64,000 nt of DNA, taken from assembly GCA_035610835.1 (NCBI GenBank), contig CM069446.1, forward strand, positions 66,201,062 to 66,265,061, in the 5' to 3' direction. How positions within the stretch are numbered: position 1 is the stretch's first letter; the number at the start of each line of letters is the position of its first letter. The position numbers and the translations under genes are program-made. Below, in pieces: positions 37,401 through 48,319 of this stretch. The stretch comes from Ophiura sarsii (taxonomy: Eukaryota; Echinodermata; Ophiuroidea; Amphilepidida; Ophiuridae). The notes beneath the pieces are model-generated. The model ran no database searches. It was not told the origin of the DNA and saw only the letters and a program-made list of their open reading frames with translations.

Positions 37401-39966
37401 ATAGAGCGGGGGGGGGTGGAATTAATCAGAACTTGAATTACGGGAGGAGAGAGGGGTGGTGTGGGGGGGGGGGGGGGAGAGGGGTGGTGTGGAAGTAAAC
37501 AGAACTTAAATTACAGGGGGGGTGGAAGTAAGCATATCTTTAATTACCAGGATGGGTGGAATTCAAAATTCAAAATTCAAAAACTTGAATTCAAAATCTT
37601 TTTTTTCTTCTCATTGGCTTGTAATTCTTTTAAAATTGTATTTTTGATATTTAAAAAAAGCGAAAATGAAAGCCTTATATTTCTGCCATTTCGATAAAAA
37701 AACATGTTAAACTTTAAATCGTTTAAAACAATCATTGGTGCCTAGGGCACGTGCCGAGAAGTGACAATGTCGCAGGATCTTGCATTAAAATACAGTGGTG
37801 TGGAGAAAATGAGCTTTTATACACAGCTCTATGGAGAAAATTTTACATAATCGTCCATATCTCGAAAAGAAAATCATTAATTACACATTTTCTTTTTTCA
37901 AAGTAACTTTTTTGGGCAGCCTATATGCAAATCTTTTCTTTAAAAAAAAAAAAAAAAAAAAAAAAAGAAAGGTTTTTAATATAATTTTAATCCTCCAATT
38001 AGTCCTACTTTACTCAAATTGAATTTATTTATATTTCATGTCACATCACACCTATCTCGATCCTAAAAACCGGAACACACGTCATCACCCCGCCTACCCC
38101 ACCTCATGTACGTCACTTCCTAACACTTTCCACGCGGCAGGCGTCTGCAGACGACATTCAGAAATTTCACAAAATGTTTAAAAAACAAAATATTGTATTG
38201 ACTTTCAATACCCTATTTAGAATCACTATGAGAAACGCATTGAAAGAATTTTAGTTGAAAGAAGTACAAACATACCTAGTCTTGGTTATGTTATCCTTGA
38301 GGTATACTTTTAAAATGGAAAGGTTTCTGAAAAATCTGTTTTGTTTAATGTCATAACTAATTGCCGCGTGGAAAGTGTTAACTTCAACCCATTTTGGGTG
38401 GTTTTCTCAGTTTTTTAAACTCACTAGTAAAAAATATTGCCTGTCTGTATCTACAACATTCCGAAACCACTGCACCTTATCTTAGGTCATTTGGTGTATT
38501 GACTTTTCGCCCGTTGGTTTTATTGACATAACAATATACAAAGGAAGTGGGCGGAGTACTTTTTCTGATATGTGTCACTTTTTGCGATCCCAAAAAGGGA
38601 GAATCAATTACTTCACTTAAGGTAGCCCGGTTACGACATGGCATGATGGCCGGGAGGAGTATGGAAATACGCAGACTTGAATTATGTCAGCGGTGGCGAA
38701 TAGAGCGGGGGGGGGTGGAATTAATCAGAACTTGAATTACGGGAGGAGAGAGGGGTGGTGTGGGGGGGGGGGGGGAGAGGGGTGGTGTGGAAGTAAACAG
38801 AACTTAAATTACAGGGGGGGTGGAAGTAAGCATATCTTTAATTACCAGGATGGGTGGAATTCAAAATTCAAAATTCAAAAACTTGAATTCAAAATCTTTT
38901 TTTTCTTCTCATTGGCTTGTAATTCTTTTAAAATTGTATTTTTGATATTTAAAAAAAGCGAAAATGAAAGCCTTATATTTCTGCCATTTCGATAAAAAAA
39001 CCATGTTAAACTTTAAATCGTTTAAAACAATCATTGGTGCCTAGGGCACGTGTCCGAGAAGTGACAATGTCGCAGGATCTTGCATTAAAATACAGTGGTG
39101 TGGAGAAAATGAGCTTTTATACACAGCTCTATGGAGAAAATTTTACATAATCGTCCATATCTCGAAAAGAAAATCATTAATTACACATTTTCTTTTTTCA
39201 AAGTAACTTTTTTGGGCAGCCTATATGCAAATCTTTTCTTTAAAAAAAAAAAAAAAAAAAAAAAAAGAAAGGTTTTTAATATAATTTTAATCCTCCAATT
39301 AGTCCTACTTTACTCAAATTGAATTTATTTATATTTCATGTCACATCACACCTATCTCGATCCTAAAAACCGGAACACACGTCATCACCCCGCCTACCCC
39401 ACCTCATGTACGTCACTTCCTAACACTTTCCACGCGGCAGGCGTCTGCAGACGACATTCAGAAATTTCACAAAATGTTTAAAAAACAAAATATTGTATTG
39501 ACTTTCAATACCCTATTTAGAATCACTATGAGAAACGCATTGAAAGAATTTTAGTTGAAAGAAGTACAAACATACCTAGTCTTGGTTATGTTATCCTTGA
39601 GGTATACTTTTAAAATTGGGAAAGGTTTCTGAAAAATCTGTTTTGTTTAATGTCATAACTAATTGCCGCGTGGAAAGTGTTAACTTCAACCCATTTTGGG
39701 TGGTTTTCTCAGTTTTTTAAACTCACTAGTAAAAAATATTGCCTGTCTGTATCTACAACATTCCGAAACCACTGCACCTTATCTTAGGTCATTTGGTGTA
39801 TTGACTTTTCGCCCGTTGGTTTTATTGACATAACAATATACAAAGGAAGTGGGCGGAGTACTTTTTCTGATATGTGTCACTTTTTGCGATCCCAAAAAGG
39901 GAGAATCAATTACTTCACTTAAGGTAGCCCGGTTACGACATGGCATGATGGCCGGGAGGAGTATGG

Positions 39967-41034
39967 ACCTCAACATTATGGTTTTAGAATGAATTTAGAG
40001 TTACTGTAAATTTGTCAACCTCTTAAAACTATAAGTAATTAGGAATCGTATCGATCTGTTACTTAAAAGATCTTTATGATTTTCCAAAATGTAAATCTGC
40101 ATAAAAATCTGCTTTTATAGTAAAAAGTATGTAGGCCTAGTCATGATGCATACGGTAATAGAAAATGGGCAAAATACCCCAATTTAAAAGAGTTATACTC
40201 TGACACCAAACTGACACTTTTCAAATAAATTAATTAGAGACATATCTTAAACATATTTAAAAAAAGACCCACCTATTAATATACAATGATTACTCCCTGT
40301 TATTCAAGTTTCCGTTGTCAACTCCAGGGTGAAAGTACAGTGCAAATACCTTTTCTTTTCCTTTGATATCATAATAAAAGCTGATATTGTCACCTTTCAT
40401 TTGACACCAGTCATGACGGAATCAGACCTTAAATAATGGAGATATTTTTAAAGGCAACAATTTGGTCGAAAACGTGTAAAAATGGCAAAATTACACACTT
40501 ATGCCAACACCCCATACCATGCATGTGAGGTACATCCTGGTGGTTTTATTACACATGGTTGGAAATGCTATAACAAAAAAGCAGTTTGGATTTTTTTCTG
40601 AGCATATTTTTGTATTGCTGGCAGGCTGTCTGTTACATATTTGAGTGCTTACGATTCAACCAAATTATTCCCGTTTCGAACACCGATTGTTTATTTATAA
40701 TTGACGAAATCAGGTTCTTTACTAATTTCACATTTTAATTAAAAACATTTCAGTTTCTATCATTCATTGATAAATATTTCATTGTTCATTTATTCAAGTT
40801 TAATCTTTCCAACCTTTTATTGTTGACATGGACTGCTTCAAAAAAATTATCTCGTGCAAGCTGTTGTTGATATTGAATATTGTCGTAGCCTAAAAAAAGG
40901 GTTACATCCCGAGTGGGTTTTTTTACGTTTAATTTTACTCTGGTCCTTCAGTTTTACCTTTTAAAATTCTTAGTTGGTGAAATAAATTCGTCGGCTAGGT
41001 TCGTGACATTACGAACATTTTTAAAGTTTTTCTA
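39967..41034. other. Non-coding flank of the array, with a trace of a zinc-finger 5' flank
   Basis: AT-rich sequence without recognisable genes. At about 40280-40390 'caagtttccgttgtcaactcc' followed by 'gaaagta..gtgcaaata...ttttcttttcctt' resembles the conserved upstream sequence of the zinc-finger genes (53597-53680 and 55672-55760). It may be the orphan 5' flank of a lost fifth paralogue. The rest shows nothing. Confidence 0.4.
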
Positions 41035-41100
41035 TGGTATGAATCTTTTCGTGGCTGGTCTTATGACTTGAATAAGAGAAACTGTTATCTCAATTTTACA

Positions 41101-42090
41101 TTAGTAAGGTTTCTCTTTGGTATGGATCCTTTCATGTCTGGTCTTATGACTTGATTGGGCGAAACTCTTGTCACAAAATGAACATTGGAATGGTTTCTCA
41201 TAGGTATGGATCCTTTCATGTCTGGTCTTATGACACGACTGAGAGAAACTGTTATCACAGAATGAACAATGGTATGGTTTCTCTTTGGTATGAGTCTTCT
41301 CATGTCTGTTCTTATGACTTGAATTAGAGAAACTTTTATCACAATACGCACATTGGTATGGTTTCTCTTTGGTGTGATACATCCTTTCATGGCTAGTCTT
41401 ATCACCCGACTGAGAGAAACTCTTGTCACAACATGAACATTGGTATAGTTTCTCTTTGGCATGATGAATCCTTGCATGCTTGGTCTTATTACTTGATGTA
41501 GAGAAACTCCTCTCACAGAATGAACATTGGTATGGTTTCTCTTTGGTATGAATCCTTTCATGGTTTGCCTGATCTCTTGATTGAGCGAAACTCTTGTCAC
41601 AGTACGTGCATTGGTATGATCTCTCTATGTGTGTCTTTTCATGTCTGTCCTTATTACTTGAATTAGAGAAACGTTTATCACAATACACACATTGGTATAG
41701 TCTCACTCCCGGTCTCACTTTGGTATGAATCCTTTCATGTCTATTCTTATTACCCGATTGGGAGAATCGCTTGTCGCAGTATGCGCATTGTTTCTCTTTG
41801 TGAATTCTTGTACGACTGATTATATACATGTATGGGATGGAATAATGGAAACTTGTATCACAAATAGAATCTTGATCTGGTATCTCTTCCGTATGAATTA
41901 TTTCATCCCTGATCTTCTCATCTGACTGAACGAAAGTTGAACGCCATCTGATGGATGTACCATGAAACCAATGTATTTTTCTTTCGTGACGTCTTTGATG
42001 TTTCTTATATCTGTCAAAGTTATTGAAGAATCGATGGTTGTAATGTTTGCAGGCAAACGGCTTCAGTTGTTTTTCAATATGGTCTACCAT
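41101..42090 (-). CDS. C2H2 zinc-finger protein A, eight fingers, 3' end truncated by a stop
   Basis: The 329-aa protein starts 'MVDHIEKQ', the start shared with paralogues B, C and D. Residues 1-70 form the family N-terminus with a degenerate finger (FACKHYNHRFF..H...H, second Cys missing). Residues ~101-329 hold eight C2H2 fingers of the type 'YQCSFCDKSFAQSSHKTRH' joined by 'TKEKPY' linkers. Such proteins usually bind DNA as nuclear regulators; the target is unknown. The position normally occupied by a conserved Leu between F and the first His is Lys or Gln. The frame stops at a TAA where the next finger's 'YQC' would be (CAA to TAA). Remnants of that finger ('SFSYSSHKTSHEKIHT') continue one frame over at about 41035-41100. 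An acceptor-like 'gtaccag' lies upstream of the start, suggesting a non-coding first exon. Confidence 0.8.
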   Translation of the reverse strand: MVDHIEKQLKPFACKHYNHRFFNNFDRYKKHQRRHERKIHWFHGTSIRWRSTFVQSDEKIRDEIIHTEEIPDQDSICDTSFHYSIPYMYIISRTRIHKEKQCAYCDKRFSQSGNKNRHERIHTKVRPGVRLYQCVYCDKRFSNSSNKDRHEKTHIERSYQCTYCDKSFAQSRDQANHERIHTKEKPYQCSFCERSFSTSSNKTKHARIHHAKEKLYQCSCCDKSFSQSGDKTSHERMYHTKEKPYQCAYCDKSFSNSSHKNRHEKTHTKEKPYHCSFCDNSFSQSCHKTRHERIHTYEKPFQCSFCDKSFAQSSHKTRHERIHTKEKPY

Positions 42091-42838
42091 TTTGTAACAT
42101 CGCTGGTACGTAGTAATACAAACGATGTCAGTCAATAGTTAGGTCACCCAAGCCCTATATGAAAGCTATGAAGATTGTTAAACGGGGTCAGTCGTCACAA
42201 ACATGCACAAACACAATAGTAAAACGACCTTGCTATTAATTGTTATGCTATTGTCAACACTCCCTACACAGAGGTCTGCAGTGCAAATCTGTACGATTTT
42301 CGCCATGTAATGTCTATGGCAGATTTCATTCCATGGTATAAAGCTATGAGGTTTCCGTGGTCTTCGCTATCTCCAAGCAGATAGAGCAATACGTGCATGG
42401 ACTTTTTTGTAGACGAGGGTTCATTTCATGATTTGGTGAGGTTTAGAATGAGTTATAATTCCTGTAATTTTGAAGCCCGTTTTGAAGACCACGGATTTTC
42501 AAAACGTGAATTTTCCGACATTGTACGACATAAATTTGGTCACCAAACGTGTTTAAAACTATACATTTTACCGTTCTGCAGACGTTACTGACCCTCCTCT
42601 AAAATTCTACATGATTTTTAATACGTTTCTTAGTTTTTGAGATGCCCAAATAGACCATTTTCCGAAGCTATTTCTAGCAAATATTGCAGTCACTAAGATT
42701 CCATTGTTTTCTTGCGTATAACAAAATATGACATGCAGCGTGACCTCCCTACTGGCTGATGTATGCAATGCTTTCTCCTCCAATTTTGGGCCCCCTAACT
42801 TACTGAAAATTAATCACGGTGTTTCCGTTTCGCGCAGT
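42091..42838. other. Upstream region of zinc-finger gene A
   Basis: No ORF of interest. The sequence just upstream of the start ('tttgtattactacgtaccagcg' on the minus strand) is shared with the other zinc-finger genes and probably contains the 3' splice site of a 5'-UTR intron. No promoter element can be named with confidence. Confidence 0.4.
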
Positions 42839-43098
42839 CAGACGACGGTGGCCACGCGAAACCTAAATTTTGAATACGTATATAACACGTAATCGCGAAT
42901 GTTAATCTTATATTATTAATCTTATTTTGAAAGATCGTCATAATTAGAAGATTTTGTTTCCAACCCACTCTATTGAATAAATGCTATTTTTTAAATTATT
43001 TTTATCGTTAACCGGACGATGACTGTTACAAATATTTCAAAATGGTGCTCTCCTGTTGCAATATTGGGTCGTCCGAGACGCGTGGCCAGCGTCGTCTG
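42839..43098. mobile_element. MITE-like element, CAGACGACG family, copy 2
   Basis: The termini CAGACGACGGTGGCCACGCG and CGCGTGGCCAGCGTCGTCTG are inverted repeats. The inside contains 'cctaaattttgaatacg' and 'acacgtaatcgcgaatgttaat', the reverse complement of the interior of copy 1. No coding capacity of its own, but its right end forms the last ~25 codons of the ORF to its right. Confidence 0.7.
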
Positions 43099-43445
43099 CG
43101 CGCCGTCGCATATAACATGTTATCGCCACCTACGAAAAAATAAATCATGAACTGATCAAGAGAGGGCAGAATACAACAAACAATTTGAGAAGATAGCGCG
43201 GACGGTGTTGTATTATCATGGTCGATGGCTTTCCTTACCTCGCATACGAATCGACTAACGCTGTAATTCACCTCATCCTTGGTGATATGGACGATGATAA
43301 TATTATTACCATCTCTCGCTGCCTTACAGTTTCTCCATCTTCTCCATTCTTCAAATAGGTCAAGCACCGGAATAGCTTGGAGTAGTACCTCCCGGGAGTA
43401 CCTCATCCGAATCTGCCTTCTGACTTGCTTGAAGTAGCGCCTCAT
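43099..43445 (-). pseudogene. Crypton-like / DUF3504-related fragment
   Basis: The frame (starting ATG at 43445) reads 'VLDLFEEWRRWRN', then 'DEVNYSVSRFVCEVRK', and 'SSQIVCCI'. This arrangement (W..WR, then a ..L...L.RFV.EVRK strand, then a Pro/Ser-rich step into a short helix) resembles the region of ZMYM/QRICH1-type proteins that derives from Crypton tyrosine-recombinase transposons. The resemblance stops at about residue 90, and the frame then runs into the neighbouring MITE. The recombinase catalytic residues are absent. It is either a first exon with an unrecognised donor or a decayed element; I favour decay. Confidence 0.45.
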
Positions 43446-43470
43446 CTTTGAAGTCTACACCCCGCATTAA

Positions 43471-43624
43471 ATTGTCTTCAAAATCAAATGTGTGACTAGA
43501 ACCTGGCCATTTTCAAAAGGCCATGGTGAAAATGAATACGACTTACCATTGTCTTCAAAATCAAATGTGTGACTAGAACCTGGCCATTTTCAAAAGGCCA
43601 TGGTGAAAATGAATACGACTTACC
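43471..43624. repeat. 77-bp exact tandem duplication
   Basis: The block beginning 'attgtcttcaaaatcaaatg' and ending 'gaatacgacttacc' occurs twice without visible differences, head to tail. Each copy contains the small palindrome-like pair 'tggccattttcaaaaggcca'. It must be a recent duplication. Confidence 0.95.
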
Positions 43625-44344
43625 TATACTAGCACTGATCTTCAGGCATGACTGAATTAAACTAACAGTAACAGAATTATGATTCAAAATAGTCCCCCAT
43701 CATGAACCCAGTGTTCAATACACTGTACTTATGTACGATTGTACGTACCATCATGAATTTAACAGTTGCTTTAACAGCTTTTAATTGTGGTTGGATATCT
43801 GAACTAAGATGTGTATTGTTAAAATAACTCAATAGTTTGCATCAGAAGTGTCAAATTCACTTGTATACATAACTTTTCAAGAGGTAAATGATATTTAGAG
43901 ATCTCTGATTATTACATAAGACATGAGACATCACACATTGACAATAATAATTTGCTTGTTTCCAGTGTTTTTATTAAGGAAATATTTGCCTAATTATTTA
44001 AACAATTTTCAACAAAATAATTAATTAAAACATTTAAAAATATTTAAATGAGTGTTTATATTATGATTGTTTTCGCTTGAAGTATATGTAAGATAAAATG
44101 TTCGAAGCAGCCTGTTATCAATTATAATGGTGCCTTGTTCAGGTCGGGTTCGCATAAATCTGCTAGGGAAGGCTTGACCCTACGGGTCTCGCCTTCCCTA
44201 ACAAATGGAGGTCTCAATAGCAAATTGTTTTTAAAAAATAAGGACAAATTAACGCCTACATTTGGCAAGATTGTTGGCATGAGTCCGCTAATGGATGATC
44301 CTATTGAATGAGAAAAATCTTTTTTATCACATACTAGCAATTAT
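43625..44344. other. Non-coding region with one strong hairpin
   Basis: AT-rich and without recognisable genes. The only notable structure is the hairpin listed at 44165-44199. Confidence 0.5.
44165..44199. other. Strong stem-loop (AGGGAAGGC ... GCCTTCCCT)
   Basis: AGGGAAGGC pairs with GCCTTCCCT, and inside it GACCC pairs with GGGTC around a TAC loop. This is a 14-bp interrupted stem in 35 nt. It is followed by 'aacaaatggaggtctc', so it may be part of a dispersed repeat. No RNA family was recognised. Confidence 0.6.
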
Positions 44345-44560
44345 CATTGGTTTGGTTTAACATCGGTATGAATCCAATTGTCACTGAATATAATCTCTTC
44401 TGACAGTATGAACCTTGGTGTATGGTTTCTCTTTTAGATTATCCTTTCATGGCTCAGGTCTTATCCACCGAGAGAAACACTGATCTCAAAATGCAGCCTT
44501 CTTTGGTATGAATCCTTTCGTACATGGTCTTATCACCCGACCGAAAAAAACTCGTACTTG

Positions 44561-45697
44561 TTATGAACATTTGTATGGTTTCTCTATGGTATGAGTCTTT
44601 TCATGCCTGATCTTATGACTTGAATTACAGAAACTTTCATCACAATACGCACATTGGTATGGTTTCTCTTTGGTATGGATTCTTTCATGCCTGGTCTTAT
44701 CACTCGACTGAGAGAAACTCTTACCACAGAATAAACATTGGTATGGTTTCTCTTTGGTATGAATCCTTTCATGTCTGGTCTTATTACGTGAACTAGCTAA
44801 ACTTTTATCACAATACGCACATTGGTATCGTTTCTCTTTGGTGTGATGAATTCTTTCATGGTTGGTGTTATGACTAGATAGAGCAAAACTCTTGTCACAG
44901 TGCGCACATTGGTATGGTTTCTCTTTGGTATGATGAATTATTTCATGACTAGTCTTATTGCCCGACTGAGCGAAACTCTTATGACAAAATGAACATTGGT
45001 ATGGTTTCTCTTTGGTATGAATTCTTTCATGGTTGGTCTTATGACTTGATTGAACAAAACTCTTGTCACAGTATGTACATTGGTATGGTTTCTCTTTGGT
45101 ATGGATCTTTTCATGTCCGATCTTATTACCAGAATTAGCGAAACGTTTATCACAATATGCACATTGGTATGGTTTCTCTTTGGTATGATGACTCCTTTCA
45201 TGACTAGTCTTATTGCCCGACTGAGAGAAACTCTTATGACAGAATGAACATTTGTATGGTTTCTCTTTGGTATGAATTCTTTCATGATTGGTCTTACCAC
45301 TCGACAGACAGAAACTGTTATCACAGAATGAACATTGGTATGGTTTCTCTTTGGTATGATGAATCCTTTCATGTCTAGTCTTGTGACTTGAATTATAGAA
45401 ACTCTTACCACAGTACGAGCATTGGTATGGTCTCTCTTTGGTATGAATCCGTTCATGTTGGGTCTTATTACCCTTCTGAGAGAATATTTTATCGCAGTAT
45501 GCACATTGGTATGGTTTCTCTTTTTCATCTAACTGAACGAAAGTTGATCGCCATCTGGTGGATATACATGTACCTTGAAACCATTTCCTTTCGTGGCGTC
45601 TTTGATGTATCTTATATCTGTCAAAGTTACTGAAGATCCGATAATTGTGATATTTGTAGATAAACGGCTTCAGTTGTTTTTCAATATGGTCTACCAT
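44561..45697 (-). CDS. C2H2 zinc-finger protein B, eleven fingers, 3' end truncated
   Basis: 378 aa, starting 'MVDHIEKQ'. The N-terminal 60 residues match paralogue A, but its degenerate finger has lost the first Cys too (FIYKYHNYRIF). The linking region is shorter, so finger 1 starts at residue ~62. Eleven complete C2H2 fingers follow with 'TKEKP' linkers, several lengthened by one His ('IHHTKEKP'). The structural Leu position is Lys in ten fingers and Asn in one. The frame ends in a TAA after the first Cys of finger 12. Downstream (44345-44560) decayed finger sequence in shifted frames ('SFFRSGDKTMYERIHTKE') shows the array was once longer. A 3' splice acceptor 'acttacttcccag' lies ~11 nt before the ATG. 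DNA binding is inferred from the fold; the target is unknown. Confidence 0.82.
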   Translation of the reverse strand: MVDHIEKQLKPFIYKYHNYRIFSNFDRYKIHQRRHERKWFQGTCISTRWRSTFVQLDEKEKPYQCAYCDKIFSQKGNKTQHERIHTKERPYQCSYCGKSFYNSSHKTRHERIHHTKEKPYQCSFCDNSFCLSSGKTNHERIHTKEKPYKCSFCHKSFSQSGNKTSHERSHHTKEKPYQCAYCDKRFANSGNKIGHEKIHTKEKPYQCTYCDKSFVQSSHKTNHERIHTKEKPYQCSFCHKSFAQSGNKTSHEIIHHTKEKPYQCAHCDKSFALSSHNTNHERIHHTKEKRYQCAYCDKSLASSRNKTRHERIHTKEKPYQCLFCGKSFSQSSDKTRHERIHTKEKPYQCAYCDESFCNSSHKIRHEKTHTIEKPYKCS

Positions 45698-46439
45698 TGT
45701 AACATCGCTGGGAAGTAAGTATAATACAAGCAATAGATATTAGTATATGCATTGTTTTCTCCTCTGTACTCAAGTTTCTGATGTCATCTTCAACTTTGAA
45801 AGTAAAAGGTAAACACATTTTTCTTTTTCTCTTATCAAGATGTTTAAAATCGATCACATTTTCAAAATGCCCAGTTCCATTCCATGCATTAATAGGCCGG
45901 GGAACATGTGTTCTCTGTTACAAAAAAAAACTACATTTTGTTATGGTCTAATAAACGTTTAGTATTTAACTACATACAAAAACCAATGACAAAAGTTTAA
46001 AATCACAGTGAAATTACGCGGTAGGCTTACAGTTACAGTAGACCGCAGTACAAACATTTAGATCATGTTGGATAGTCTGCCATGTCCTCTCTAGATTGTG
46101 TTAAGATCTTGAATTGGCCGCACCTCTTGGTAGTTTTGTAGTAATGTAGTTTATATAAAACACCAACAGCCCATTCTGTAAAAGCATGGGCCGGGGTGTA
46201 TTCTTAGGGAACACAAATAGGCATAACACGACATTGTCGGCCTTGTATAAAATCCCGTATTAAATACCCAGCAGGCTATATCTTGCTACATGTATAATAG
46301 TACATGTAGTTTTAAGCTTACCTAGTACTATACCGTTTAGGTGTACTTACCGTACTACACATTTTATTACTGTGTTGCCTCCCCGGTTGCCTCTGATTTG
46401 ATCCCCGATATAAACTTGGGTGGGAGGATTCCGAAAGAA
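45698..46439. other. Upstream intron or flank of zinc-finger gene B
   Basis: Parts ('ctcaagtttctgatgtcatcttc' then 'tttgaaagtaaaaggtaaac' and a T/C-rich run) align by eye with the flanks of C and D. This supports duplication of the gene with its upstream sequence. No coding exon was recognised. Confidence 0.45.
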
Positions 46440-46592
46440 TCAGTTGATAATGTGTTTATACGGTGTCCCCAGTTTTGGCGATATCTTCCACTTCACTCAT
46501 CGAAATTGATCAAAATTATCCGGGGCAAACGACAAGTGTCAAAAAGTGCGTACATAGTCATGTACAAGGCTATAGGCAGGTTGGGTAGTTTA
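46440..46592 (-). promoter_or_regulatory. Conserved upstream module of zinc-finger genes (B copy)
   Basis: 'ttttggcgatatc', 'tgatcaaaattatccgggg' and 'gagcccccta' in this order match modules upstream of C (54838-55087) and D (56724-56967). It lies about 0.75 kb upstream of the B start. It may be a promoter or a first exon. On the minus strand a short ATG frame (MSEVEDIAKTGDT) resembles the C frame (MLKSGDIAEIGDT), so a small upstream coding exon cannot be excluded. Confidence 0.45.
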
Positions 46593-46918
46593 GAGCCCCC
46601 TAGCTTATTGTACAGATTACGCAAACTATACAGGGTAAATCAAAACAAATTGTGCACGATTTGAAACGGCCATTTGACCTTGATGCGTGCATTGAACAAT
46701 GAAATTCTTGTATAAAGCGTTGTTAATCTAGTTTATCCTCCCCAAAGTAATCATTTTTGAGCCCCCTAGCTTATTGTACAGATTACGCAAACTATACAGG
46801 GTAAATCAAAACAAATTGTGCACGATTTGAAACGGCCATTTGACCTTGATGCGTGCATTGAACAATGAAATTCTTGTATAAAGCGTTGTTAATCTAGTTT
46901 ATCCTCCCCAAAGTAATC
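46593..46918. repeat. 160-bp exact direct duplication with 6-bp spacer
   Basis: The block from 'gagccccctagcttattg' to 'cctccccaaagtaatc' appears at 46593-46752 and again at 46759-46918 with no visible difference, separated by 'attttt'. Part of it is found once more, inverted, at about 47800-47905. Confidence 0.95.
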
Positions 46919-47905
46919 GACTAAATAATATTTAAGCAAGCTGTGACGTTTCGTAAACTGTCCGCATTTTTCGCCATTCCAATGGGATTTACACAGTTAA
47001 GACATGAATATTACTGCAGCATGATGATATGGAGTGATCAGAGTCTACAAGCAAGGCATTGCTGTGCCTGTAATTTATTACAGGTTCCTGGTATATTAAA
47101 TGAGCCAAAGGTGGTGAAACATTGTAGAAATAAATAATATTTCACAAACTAAATATACTGCACAAATAAAATGTTCTGAAGACACTTTGTTTCTGATAAT
47201 TGCACTGAAAAATATTCACATTTGCCTTTAGGTTCACAAATTCAAACGGTATGAGATACGGTCTTCTGCTAATTAAGGCGTTTTTTAAGAAATACAATAA
47301 AATGTTAACTTCCTTTAAAATATAAATCATTTAGTTGTTTCCAGATATTACGTTATTTTAATAAAGCCTTCCTTCGACATGGCCACCATTTTGCTGAAGA
47401 CATGTGTGTGTCCTGCCCAACATTTTGCGAACAGCTCGTCTAAATTATCATGCCCCTGTTATGGCTTCGGTGCGGTGTAACCTGTCACTTCGGCTCTGAC
47501 ACGTGCCTCCACTTCTTGAATTAACTTCTTACCTTATTCGTCTGTAATGCAGCTAGGTGATGCTTGTATTCAGATTTGCCTTTTCGTTTGACAACTCGGT
47601 ACTCAGACCATTAATTACTTATCCCAGATTGAAAGAATGATTTTTTTCAGGAACATTTTGACAATTAATGTGATGCTAATTACCATTAAGGAAAACCAAT
47701 TTTACTGTGTGTAAATTACATTGGAATGGCGATAAGCGCAGTCAGTTTACGAAACTTGCCACAGTTTGCTTATTTTTCAGTTGATTATTTTCATTTTTGG
47801 GAGGATAAACTAGATTAACAACGCCTTATACATACACAGGAATTCTATGGTTCAATGCACGCATCAAGGTCAAATGGCTGTTTCAAATCATGCACAATTT
47901 TTTTT
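46625..47905. mobile_element. Candidate 1.3-kb element with ~110-bp inverted ends
   Basis: 'ctatacagggtaaatcaaaac' to 'agtttatcctcccc' at the left (present twice because of the 160-bp duplication) reads as the reverse complement of 47795-47905, with about 10-15% difference by eye. The enclosed 0.9 kb is AT-rich and has no recognised ORF. It is consistent with a non-autonomous DNA transposon whose end was tandemly duplicated. A target duplication was not identified. Confidence 0.5.
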
Positions 47906-48319
47906 GATGCACCATGTATATAGACATTACACGGAATGAAGCGTGACAATGTCTTGCGTAGAGATGAATGCCCATTGGTGTATCCAGGGGGTTGGGGGCA
48001 TGAGCCCCCGGGTCCCTGGCCACAACCAACCAGGGTTGAGTTTTTTAGATATGCAACTCCCGAAGTTCACAACCATTATTCCGATATGTACTCTCACCGC
48101 GAGTTCAGTACAAACATTGCATGCGTAAAATCACCCGATCGCCGCATTATGACCTATTAAATACCCGGGGAATGGTATTCACGTAGGCCTATAATATAGA
48201 ACTGTGTAAAACTGGTGCGTTCGTGACTTAGCAAACTATATAAATAAGTAAACTAAATTAAACTTAAAATAACATAAATTTAATACAGATTGACTAAATA
48301 ATGAGAACAGTCCCCCTCG
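47906..48319. other. Short fragment of a GAGCCCCCGGG-type dispersed repeat, otherwise empty
   Basis: Near 47970-48030 'gtatccagggggttgggggcatgagcccccgggtccctgg' has the look of a widespread invertebrate repeat terminus. The rest contains nothing recognisable. TAGGCCTA occurs at 48184-48191. Confidence 0.35.

Larger units (their letters stand above)
10848..39966. repeat. 29-kb tandem array of a 1301-bp unit (about 22.4 copies)
   Basis: The landmark GTGGGCGGAGTACTTTTTC recurs at 11395, 12699, 14001, 15302, 16603 and so on to 39848, mostly exactly 1301 bp apart. Each unit holds a 262-bp MITE, three G runs (about 9, 14 and 7), an A run of about 24, and 'ggtgcctagggcacgtgtcc'. Most units look identical, including their homopolymer lengths. 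Differences are rare: G-run changes, a shared A-to-G in the A run of units 13 and 14, single-base losses in unit 21, and a 0.18-kb deletion in unit 16. The last unit is cut at 39966 (after 'ggaggagtatgga'). Frames of 62-149 aa in the unit begin at GTG and are broken by G-run length, so I consider the array non-coding. It holds no rRNA, histone or snRNA gene that I recognise. Confidence 0.97.

Noticed and set aside
11395..39322. Repeated 62-149 aa and 63 aa open frames in the array
   Set aside because: They begin at GTG or run through poly-A and poly-G, their length changes with G-run length, and the amino-acid sequence reflects homopolymers. No family resemblance.
10848..39966. rDNA, histone, snRNA or spliced-leader gene cluster
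   Set aside because: No rRNA, histone or snRNA sequence recognised in the 1301-bp unit.
46341..46664. 107-aa plus-strand ORF
   Set aside because: Overlaps the conserved module and the exact 160-bp duplication; no family similarity.
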